From: Kitasatospora sp. SUK 42 | GTDB taxonomy: Bacteria > Actinomycetota > Actinomycetes > Streptomycetales > Streptomycetaceae | Assembly (NCBI RefSeq): GCF_015776785.2 | Contig: NZ_LFMD02000003.1 | Location: 800,751-864,750, forward strand | Length of the DNA stretch: 64,000 bases | Direction of reading: 5' to 3' | In this document: piece after piece, positions 8,707-15,657 of the stretch | Layout of the letters: each line of letters starts with the position of its first letter | Position numbering within the stretch: position 1 is the first letter of the stretch | The notes under the pieces: generated by a model | The model's input: the letters and a program-made list of their open reading frames with translations, nothing else | Told to the model about the DNA's origin: nothing | The model's database searches: none | Program-made: the position numbers and the translations under genes

Positions 8707-10725
8707 ATGAAATTCGATCTCTCCAGGCTGGGCCCGCGCGAGTTTGAGAACCTCTCTCAAGCGCTTGCCATCGCCGAGTTCGGTTCGACGCTTGCGATCT
8801 TCGGCCCCGGGCCCGATGGAGGGCGAGAAGCAACCTTCGAGGGTGAGTTAACGTTCGGCACAAACGGGCCGACATGGAGGGGCTATTCAGTACTTCAGGC
8901 TAAGTACTGCGAGACGCCGACGACGCCCAAGAAAGATGCCACATGGCTAATCAATCAGATCCGCGAGGAAATGAAGTCGTGGAAGCTATCTGTTCGACGC
9001 ACAAGAAAACCAGACTATATTCTTTTTATCACCAATGTCGGCCTCTCTGGAGTTCCGCACACAGGAGGTCTTGATCGAGTAGCAAAAGAGCTTGACTCAC
9101 AGTGCGCGGCAATGGGGATAAAGGGCTGGCACGTCTGGCACCTGGAAACAATCGGACGACTGCTTGATAAGCACTCGTCGATCCGCACAAGCTATGCGTC
9201 ATGGGTCCTGCCCGGAGACATCCTATCGGAGCTTTACTCAAACCTCACCGGCCGAAAGAAAGAGGTAGGAAAAGCGCTGCAGCGCTATCTCGCCAAAGAG
9301 CTCCGTCGAGACCTCCACGTAAACCTCGACCAAGCAGGATCCGCTGACGACCTGCAAATTCCCCTAGCTGATGTGTTCATCGATCTTCCGATTGGTCCGC
9401 CGGGCGATCACTACTCCCGCGATACACAAGGAGTTCTCCGAACTCTAGTTTCTGTATGCGACAGGAAAGCGTCAAAGTCCGCTGGTAGCCCCTCTAAGGC
9501 TCGGCAGAGCCGCTTTGTGCTAGTAGGAGGTCCCGGGCAAGGAAAGAGCACGGCTAGCCAGTTTCTCTGCCAGCTGTTCAGGGCAAAGCTCACCGCAGAA
9601 ACGCCGGCAGGACGTACTGCGGAGGTACAGAAAGCCATTGACGTCATCTCCGAACACGCGGGGCGAGAAGGGCTCGCGCCGCGTGCTCATCGATGGCCGG
9701 TGAAAATTCCTCTAACACACTTGGCAGATGATCTGGCACATGGGCGCTCCAAGTCAATTCTGCAGTTCATCGCATCCCGGGTGGCTGACGCGTCCGACGT
9801 AAACGTAAATGCGCAAGATCTCCGCGAATGGCTTGGCTCATTTCCGTGGCTGGTGCTGCTTGACGGACTTGACGAAGTGCCGATCTCTAGCAATAGGGAT
9901 CAGGTCATGGCCGCCGTGGCCGAGTTCATGATGGATGTTGAAGAGCTAGCGGCAGACGTCGTGACCGTCGCTACTACCAGACCCCAGGGCTACACCGATG
10001 AGTTCTCTCCAGCCCACTATTCACATCTAGAGTTGAAGCCTCTGAATAGACAGCAAGCCCTGCATTACGGCAGGAAACTTGCTAAAGCCAGGCACAGCGC
10101 CCAGTCTGACCGCACAGAGCGCCTCATGAATCGCCTGAGTCAAGCCGCCGACGAAGCTTCAACAGCGAGGCTTATGTCGTCGCCGCTCCAAGTTACAATT
10201 ATGGCCGTCCTTCTGGATCGAATGGGAAAGGCCCCGAAGGACAGGTATACGCTCTTCAAGGATTACTATCGAGTAATCTATGAACGCGAACTTGAAAAAG
10301 AAGGGCCGTCAACCAACCTCCTTCGAGACCATCGCGCTGACATCGACACAATTCATGCAGACGTGGGACTGCTACTTCAAACGCGTAGCGAGCGGTCCGG
10401 AGATACGGAATCTCGAATTGAGATGGGAGAATTTGGCACTATAATTCGGCGCCGCCTGGAGGGCGAAGGGCATTCAGGGGCCCAACTTGAAGCACTTGCC
10501 AATTCGATCAGCCTCGCGGCCACAGACCGCCTTGTGTTTCTCGTGCCGTCCCGCGCCGGCGAAGTAGGCTTTGAAATTCGGTCGCTTCAGGAGTTCTGGG
10601 CCGCAGATGCCTTGATGTCCGGAACCGACGATGATCTCCGGGCTCGGCTGCGCGCTATCTGCGCAAGCGCCCATTGGCGCAACGTTTTTCTGTTTGCCAT
10701 AGGCCAACAGCTACATCGCACATGA
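8707..10725 (+). CDS. Nuclease-NACHT NTPase, N-terminal portion (frameshifted gene)
   Basis: NLR-like STAND protein of the bacterial NACHT type, a class known for antiphage defence. Residues about 1-170 form a probable PD-(D/E)XK nuclease: FENLSQAL, then GPDGGREAT (Asp about 37, Glu about 41) and VLQAKY (about 62-67). The NACHT domain follows, with Walker A GGPGQGKST (about 273-281), Walker B LVLLDGLDEVP (about 380-390), a sensor-like VATTRPQGY and a late FEIRSLQEFWAADAL block. The frame stops after QQLHRT, in the middle of a helical region that continues one frame over. ATG 8707 has no Shine-Dalgarno but CATACT lies 6 bases upstream, so the mRNA may be leaderless. The first ATG further upstream, 8611, would add 32 unlikely residues. 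Confidence 0.85.
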   Translation: MKFDLSRLGPREFENLSQALAIAEFGSTLAIFGPGPDGGREATFEGELTFGTNGPTWRGYSVLQAKYCETPTTPKKDATWLINQIREEMKSWKLSVRRTRKPDYILFITNVGLSGVPHTGGLDRVAKELDSQCAAMGIKGWHVWHLETIGRLLDKHSSIRTSYASWVLPGDILSELYSNLTGRKKEVGKALQRYLAKELRRDLHVNLDQAGSADDLQIPLADVFIDLPIGPPGDHYSRDTQGVLRTLVSVCDRKASKSAGSPSKARQSRFVLVGGPGQGKSTASQFLCQLFRAKLTAETPAGRTAEVQKAIDVISEHAGREGLAPRAHRWPVKIPLTHLADDLAHGRSKSILQFIASRVADASDVNVNAQDLREWLGSFPWLVLLDGLDEVPISSNRDQVMAAVAEFMMDVEELAADVVTVATTRPQGYTDEFSPAHYSHLELKPLNRQQALHYGRKLAKARHSAQSDRTERLMNRLSQAADEASTARLMSSPLQVTIMAVLLDRMGKAPKDRYTLFKDYYRVIYERELEKEGPSTNLLRDHRADIDTIHADVGLLLQTRSERSGDTESRIEMGEFGTIIRRRLEGEGHSGAQLEALANSISLAATDRLVFLVPSRAGEVGFEIRSLQEFWAADALMSGTDDDLRARLRAICASAHWRNVFLFAIGQQLHRT

Positions 10726-10789
10726 GGATGCCCCAACTCGTCGCCTCCTTCTGGGATCTCGACTTTCCATTCATATCCTGACAGACGGA

Positions 10790-12505
10790 ATGGTCAAGTC
10801 CCCTAAGCATGAGTCCGTCCTAGTCGATCTAGCACTTAGCCTAATGTCGCACCCTGCGGTCAAGGAGCTCGAAGAGCTGGCTCCGTCCCTTAGCGAGACC
10901 GGGCGAAATATCGCGCGAGAGTACGTCGACAGATGGGTGCATGAGGGGCGCAGAGTGACTGAAGCCCTCCTTGCGTTCCTAGCAACTCTTGCCGGCTTGG
11001 GAGACTCATGGGCTTCGCAACGTCTAGAAGCTCTATATACCTCGGGCGGCTCCGAGATTCGTAAAAAGTTCCTCGCACTCGGATTCGAGATGGGCTCCAC
11101 CGAAATGCTTAGCATTTCTGCAAATCATCTTCTTGAAGTTCCGATCAGCGAAATTCGCCTTCTAATGGCCGGACGATGGAGGCGGGAGCTGACGCATAGC
11201 CTCTCTCTTCCCGGCGTCCCGGACTGGTTCTGCCGAATTACGACTGCTATCGAATCACACCGGGTAGTGGATGAACAGTCGCATCCGTCGGCCGACCTCG
11301 GGATTGTGCGTATTGGACTCCACGTCTCTCGAATCGGCGAGAACGAGATCTGGGATTCTATGGACGTGACCGGGATTCCGGCAGATCACTGGATTTCAAA
11401 AGTCCATCAGTTCTCTTCTAGTCCATCGACTGCATCATTGGCGGCTGCGGCAAGCGCCGTAGATGAAGCTGGAGCCAATTTGCGACTCGACTCCCCGCTT
11501 TTCCCATGGCCAGTCGCAGCAGCACTTCAGAGCCTTGACTCAGGCACAGTCACGCACGAGGACCTTTCGAAACCGTCGATCGTCGGAGATCTCCAGGCGT
11601 GGCGCAGTATTGAGGCATCCTGGACTGGGATCCTTGGCTTCAAGGAGCTTACCGGAGACTTGGCGGATAGCATCCAGGGAAGCCATTCATTCCTACCCTA
11701 CGCAGCTGCTTCCGGGCGCTTCGTCGGGAACTGGTCCGATGAAAGCAGCTCGCAGTGGATATCCACTCCTTGCGACGCCATTTCCGAGTGCCGGAGTAAT
11801 GTCAGCCGCGCCGGGCTTGCGCACCTCATCTTGACGGTGGCGGTTCACGGACGGAGGCATGATAAAGTTCCGAAGGAGGAGATTCAATACCTCAAAACAC
11901 TAACCGAATATTCCCTAGCCCATGAAGGTTCTGCAGAACTGGGTTGGCTTAGCAGGCTGAAGTCCCTCGACGATGAGACTGTTCTCTGGCTCGACCATGT
12001 TGGCAAGAAAGCAGCCGGACGGATTTGGCTTTTCAGAGCGCCAGCCGCAGCATTCCGCGCCTGGGTGTCAGATTTCTCACTCACCGGACTTGGAGCGATT
12101 CTGTGTTCTGCGGACCTCTCCTCGCTGAACAGGACTGCGCAGGGGAAGGTTCGACGTGAATGGAAAGATGTTAGGGCTGGAATTATCAGCGACGCCCGGC
12201 GGTGCGCTTTGGCCAGCTTGGCAATCTCATCATTTGCGCCCTGCGCTGATATGGATGACTGGCGCGACCGTTTGTCTGCCCTTGCCGGTGGAGTAAGGGT
12301 CGGAGCATTTCAGCCCGATGAGGTGGTTGGGCAGATACATCTATCCCATGATCCTCTGCAGCAGAAACTGATCCTTGCGTTCCTCGATTCGCTGGACGGC
12401 GCCGACGGCCTAAAATACGACGTATGGGAAAGGGCGTATGAACGACTCGTCAGCGACCAGATCAGCGTTCTAACGAACATTGACTTCGCCAGCACCAGGG
12501 TTTGA
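10790..12505 (+). CDS. NACHT protein C-terminal helical/sensor portion (second half of frameshifted gene)
   Basis: 571 codons with no catalytic motif; the composition is that of a helical-repeat sensor domain such as those C-terminal to NACHT modules. The same frame is open from 10703. Its translation before this ATG (HEDAPTRRLLLGSRLSIHIL) reads as a natural continuation of the first half, so it is most likely residues about 675-1265 of one original protein rather than a separate gene. ATG 10790 has only a weak GGA upstream. Whether it is translated alone is unknown. Codon use is as A/T-tolerant as the first half, supporting common origin. Confidence 0.6.
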   Translation: MVKSPKHESVLVDLALSLMSHPAVKELEELAPSLSETGRNIAREYVDRWVHEGRRVTEALLAFLATLAGLGDSWASQRLEALYTSGGSEIRKKFLALGFEMGSTEMLSISANHLLEVPISEIRLLMAGRWRRELTHSLSLPGVPDWFCRITTAIESHRVVDEQSHPSADLGIVRIGLHVSRIGENEIWDSMDVTGIPADHWISKVHQFSSSPSTASLAAAASAVDEAGANLRLDSPLFPWPVAAALQSLDSGTVTHEDLSKPSIVGDLQAWRSIEASWTGILGFKELTGDLADSIQGSHSFLPYAAASGRFVGNWSDESSSQWISTPCDAISECRSNVSRAGLAHLILTVAVHGRRHDKVPKEEIQYLKTLTEYSLAHEGSAELGWLSRLKSLDDETVLWLDHVGKKAAGRIWLFRAPAAAFRAWVSDFSLTGLGAILCSADLSSLNRTAQGKVRREWKDVRAGIISDARRCALASLAISSFAPCADMDDWRDRLSALAGGVRVGAFQPDEVVGQIHLSHDPLQQKLILAFLDSLDGADGLKYDVWERAYERLVSDQISVLTNIDFASTRV

Positions 12506-12717
12506 GCGATACCTTGGAACCCATCTCGGGGTTGTCTGAATCTGCCACGACAGCCCTGAGATGGTTCGGCTCTAGGGCGAGACGATGCCCGAGCATGCCT
12601 CGAATCTTATCCATCCCACCGTTGCCGATTGCACCCTCCGGTCGACGGGTGGACGGAACCGTCCAGCCTCAGGTCGATTGTCGGGACAGGTGAATGACCC
12701 CCTCCGCCCTGACTCGA

Positions 12718-12755
12718 AAGCGCCCCCACGCCGCGTGAGCGGCGTGGGGGCGCTT
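12718..12755 (+). terminator. Terminator after the NACHT gene
   Basis: 17-bp perfect stem (12718-12734 with 12739-12755) and GTGA loop, about 210 bases after the NACHT stop and inside the island. The stretch 12506-12717 has no recognisable gene. Confidence 0.75.
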
Positions 12756-12830
12756 CCACGTTCGCGTCGCCCTGACCTGCAGGTTCCCCATGATCGTTTG
12801 GGGGGATTTTAGGAGGAGAACCCGTGTAGT

Positions 12831-12870
12831 GAGACTGTGCCGAGACCGTCTGAGACTGCGGTAGCGACTG
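12831..12870 (+). repeat. Helically phased GAGACTG-type direct repeats near attR
   Basis: GAGACTG (12831), GAGACCG (12842), GAGACTG (12852) and GCGACTG (12864) recur every 10-12 bases, about one DNA turn, and end about 60 bases inside the right att repeat. This arrangement resembles integrase arm-type or excisionase binding sites. A 9-bp inverted pair (12868-12876 with 12901-12909) follows. Confidence 0.4.
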
Positions 12871-12932
12871 CGGCCCCGGTCGGGATCATGCTCCTGACCT
12901 GGGCCGCAGTGCGCGTTTCACCTGTTCACGGG

Positions 12933-12975
12933 GTGGGCGCGGACGGTTTCGAACCGCCGACATCTGCTTTGTAAG
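12933..12975. repeat. attR-like direct repeat within tRNA-Val
   Basis: 43-bp sequence forming the 3' half of the intact tRNA-Val gene and repeated at 8235-8277 with one mismatch. It is the right border of the island. Confidence 0.9.
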
Positions 12976-13005
12976 AGCAGCGCTCTACCACTGAGCTACG
13001 CGCCC
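12934..13005 (-). tRNA. tRNA-Val(TAC)
   Basis: Reads as a full cloverleaf on the minus strand: acceptor GGGCGCG/CGCGCCC, D-stem GCTC/GAGC, anticodon stem CTGCT/AGCAG around CTTACAA (anticodon TAC), 5-base variable loop, T-stem GGCGG/CCGTC, discriminator A. No CCA is encoded. It is the integration site of the adjoining island. Confidence 0.95.
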
Positions 13006-13165
13006 CGGTCGTGGCCCTGTCGGGCGCACGACGAGTGCCTAGGGTACCTGGTCGCGCGGGGTGGTGTGACGCGGGTGGCCGGGGAGTGGCACGGGTGGGT
13101 GCCCTTGTGGCGGGGGCATCGGGGAGAATGGGCGCGGATCAGCGGGTCGGAGCAGGGAGCGCGCA

Positions 13166-14533
13166 GTGGCGGTGGCCGGCGGGAGCGGGCGGCGGGGGCG
13201 TCGGGGGCGGAGTGCGCTGGGCGACGCGCTGGTGTTGCCGGTGGTGCTGGCGGGCGCGCTGGGGGCGGTCGGGCTGGCGTCCGCCGGGAGCGGCGGTTGG
13301 TGGGGCCGGCGCGGCGGCGAGGGCGTGCGGGCGGAGGCGAAGGAGGCCCGGGCCGCGGCGCAGGAGGCGTTCTACGAGCTGGAGGAGACCCAGCGCGAGC
13401 TGCAGTTGGCGGTGGAGACCGTCCGCGCGGCCGAGGAGGACGCGACGGCGCGGCGCGCGCTGGCCGAGCTGCCGGCGATCTCCGGCCGGGTCGAGCAGGT
13501 CACCGTGAACTACCTCGGCGCCCTGGACGCCCACAACCTGGACAGCGAGACCCTGGACGCGGGCGCGGCCGCGCAGGCCAAGCGCCTGCTGGAGGACGTG
13601 CGGGGCCAGCTGGGCTCCGCCCGCGCCGAGCTGACCGACTTCCTGCGCCGCCTGCAGCCCACCCTGCAGCACGCCGAGCAGCAGTTGATGCGGGTCACCC
13701 CGGCCGTCGAGCAGGCCAAGCGCGCGCTGTTGCAGGCCACCACCACGCTGGACGAGGTGCGCGGCGCCGGTCTGCGGGCCGACGACCTGGCGGCCCGGCT
13801 GGCCGAGTTGGCGCCCGAGCTGGGGCGGCTGAACGAGGGCCCCGCCCGGCACGGCGTGGCCGCCACCCTGCAGCGCGCCGACTCGGTGCGCCAGCGCGCC
13901 GAGGCGATCACCGCGGACGCCGCCCAGCTGCCCGAGCGGGCCCGGGAGCTGGACCGGCGGGTGTCCAGCCTGCGGACCCGCATCCAGGCGCTGGAGACCA
14001 AGGCCGCGACGGTCGAGCCCGCGCTGAGCGAGCTGCGCCGCCGGTTCAGCGCCGCCTGCTGGCAGGACCTCCAGCGGGTGCCCGAGCAGGTCGCCGAGGC
14101 CGGCCGCGCCGCCGAGCGCAGGCTGGCCGAGGCCGCCCGGGCCCGGGACGAGCAGCGCTGGGCGGACGCCACGGCCGCGATCGGTACGGTCCGCGCCCTG
14201 CTGGAGACCGCGGACGGCTCGGTGCTCGCGGTGAACGAGCGGCTGCGGCAGCTGAACGAGGTGCAGCACGACCCCAACCGGGAGGTCGAGCGCGCCCGCT
14301 TCGCCGTACGGGACGCGCAGCGCCTGGCGATGGCGGGCCGCAGCGCGCCGGACCCGCGGCACGCCGCCCCGCTGGACGAGGCGGTGGCCCGGCTGGACCG
14401 CGCGGTGGCCACCCTCCAGGCGGCCGGCCGGCACCCCGACTACTGGTACTTCCTGACCGAGCTGGCGGCGGTGCGGGAGGCGGCGGCGCAGGTGATCGGC
14501 ATGATCCGCGGCGATCTCGGCCACCAGCGGTAG
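13166..14533 (+). CDS. Membrane-anchored coiled-coil protein of unknown function
   Basis: 455 residues: a basic N terminus, one hydrophobic segment (about 18-42, ALVLPVVLAGALGAVGLASAG) and then a long Ala/Glu/Arg-rich region (about 50-430) with strong heptad-like helices and hardly any other sequence character. This looks like a single-pass protein with a long cytoplasmic or periplasmic coiled coil. I do not recognise a named family. GTG 13166 is preceded by GGGAG. The FmdB-like gene follows after 22 bases on the same strand, so the two may be co-transcribed. No enzymatic motif is visible. Confidence 0.75.
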   Translation: MAVAGGSGRRGRRGRSALGDALVLPVVLAGALGAVGLASAGSGGWWGRRGGEGVRAEAKEARAAAQEAFYELEETQRELQLAVETVRAAEEDATARRALAELPAISGRVEQVTVNYLGALDAHNLDSETLDAGAAAQAKRLLEDVRGQLGSARAELTDFLRRLQPTLQHAEQQLMRVTPAVEQAKRALLQATTTLDEVRGAGLRADDLAARLAELAPELGRLNEGPARHGVAATLQRADSVRQRAEAITADAAQLPERARELDRRVSSLRTRIQALETKAATVEPALSELRRRFSAACWQDLQRVPEQVAEAGRAAERRLAEAARARDEQRWADATAAIGTVRALLETADGSVLAVNERLRQLNEVQHDPNREVERARFAVRDAQRLAMAGRSAPDPRHAAPLDEAVARLDRAVATLQAAGRHPDYWYFLTELAAVREAAAQVIGMIRGDLGHQR

Positions 14534-14555
14534 CACTCCTCGGTACGCTGCCGCC

Positions 14556-14774
14556 ATGCCACGTTACGACTTCCGCTGCCGCTCCTGCGGCGCCACCTTC
14601 GAGCTCCGCCGTCCGATGGCGCAGGCCAGCGATCCCGCTGTCTGCCCGCAGGGCCACCAGGACACCGTGAAGCTGCTGTCCACCGTCGCCGTCACCGGCA
14701 CCGCCGGAGCCGGATCCGGAGCCCCGCAGCAGGCCGGAGGCGGCGGTTGCTGCGGCGGCGGCTGCTGCGGCTGA
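14556..14774 (+). CDS. FmdB-family zinc-ribbon protein
   Basis: Small 72-residue putative regulatory protein of the FmdB/CxxC zinc-ribbon family. The N terminus has the signature MPRYDFRCRSCGATFELRRP with the first CxxC pair (Cys8, Cys11) and CPQGH about 20 residues later as the second metal-ligand pair. The middle is Gly/Ala rich, and the tail is an unusual Cys/Gly cluster (GGGGCCGGGCCG) that could bind further metal. Its function in actinobacteria is not established. It stands 22 bases after the coiled-coil gene and converges on the HAD gene of the Ter cluster. Confidence 0.85.
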   Translation: MPRYDFRCRSCGATFELRRPMAQASDPAVCPQGHQDTVKLLSTVAVTGTAGAGSGAPQQAGGGGCCGGGCCG

Positions 14775-14790
14775 CCGGCGACTGCTGCGG

Positions 14791-15657
14791 CTAGCCGGCA
14801 GCCGCCAGGAACCGACGGACGATCTCCTCCCCCGCCGCCACCCCCGTCTCCGCCAGGGCGGTGACGCCGGGGGCCGTCCACCCGCTGTCGGCCAGTTCGC
14901 CGTGCCCCGGCCGCCAGGCGGCGTCCGCCGCGAGCAGCAGGTCGGCGTCCAGCAGCGAGTCGCCCGCCGCCAGTACCGTCGTCGCACCGCTGCGCCGGAC
15001 GACTTCGGCGAGCGCGGCGCTCTTGCTGAGCGGCTCCGGCACGGCGTACACCTTGCGGCCCTGGAGCGAGACCCGCCAGCCGCGCTCGGCGCACCAGCCG
15101 GTCAGCTCCGCCAGCCAGCCGCCCGGCAGCCGGTCGCGCTCGACCACCAGGTAGGCGAACGACTCGTCGGCGACGCGCCGCTTGCGCGTCCACTCCGGGT
15201 CGGCGCACAGCGCGAGCTGCCGGACGACCTCCGCCAGCGGCGCCGAGCCGGCCGCGAGCCGCGCGGTGATCTCGCGGCGCCAGTCGTGGTCCGGCACGCC
15301 GTCCACCAGCAGTTGCCCGCCGTTCGCGCAGATCGCGTGACCGGGTGTCGGGCCGGGCAGGTTGACCCGCCGGTACTGCTCGACGGTCCGGGTGGTGGCG
15401 GGGACGAAGCGGGCCCGGCGGGCGAGTTCGGCGAGCAGGCCGGCGGCCCGCTCGGTGAGGAAGGACAGCGGCCGCCCGTCCAGCACCTCGACGCAGAGCA
15501 GCCTCGGCGCGAGCGGGTCGGGGCCGTCCAGGGCCAGTGCCCGCTCGGAGTAGATGAGCGTGCGGTCGAGGTCACTGGCCACCAGCACATCCGGCCCGAG
15601 CTCCCCCGCCACCGACGCCCCCTCCACCGACGCCCCCGCCACCGGCACGCCCGCCAT
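14791..15657 (-). CDS. HAD-family phosphatase of the Ter biosynthetic module
   Basis: Cytosolic haloacid-dehalogenase phosphatase, 288 residues. Motif I is SDLDRTLIYS (nucleophile Asp in DxD, about residue 30), motif II is PATTRT, motif III holds the Lys in PLSKSAALAEV and motif IV is AAGDSLLDADLLLAAD. A Cof-type cap lies between motifs II and III. Its ATG overlaps the stop of the PRTase gene (ATGA, 15655-15659), so the two are translationally coupled. In Ter gene clusters such phosphatases accompany phosphoribosyltransferases thought to make a nucleoside-like metabolite; the substrate here is not known. Confidence 0.87.
   Translation of the reverse strand: MAGVPVAGASVEGASVAGELGPDVLVASDLDRTLIYSERALALDGPDPLAPRLLCVEVLDGRPLSFLTERAAGLLAELARRARFVPATTRTVEQYRRVNLPGPTPGHAICANGGQLLVDGVPDHDWRREITARLAAGSAPLAEVVRQLALCADPEWTRKRRVADESFAYLVVERDRLPGGWLAELTGWCAERGWRVSLQGRKVYAVPEPLSKSAALAEVVRRSGATTVLAAGDSLLDADLLLAADAAWRPGHGELADSGWTAPGVTALAETGVAAGEEIVRRFLAAAG

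Larger units (their letters stand above)
8235..12975. mobile_element. tRNA-Val-integrated genomic island carrying a nuclease-NACHT gene
   Basis: About 4.7 kb flanked by the 43-bp tRNA-Val 3'-half repeat, with visibly lower GC and many A/T third codon positions, unlike both flanks. The intact tRNA lies at the right end, where the element supplies its 3' half, as is typical of tyrosine-recombinase integration. The cargo is a single split NACHT gene; I see no integrase, excisionase or replication gene. The stretch 8278-8706 holds no recognisable gene, only the presumed promoter region of the NACHT gene. The element is either a decayed island or a cargo-only unit mobilised in trans. Confidence 0.85.

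Noticed and set aside
12502..12812. Small plus-strand frames after the NACHT gene
   Set aside because: They overlap the terminator hairpin, lack ribosome-binding sites and show no family pattern. I also looked here for integrase remnants and found none that I can support.
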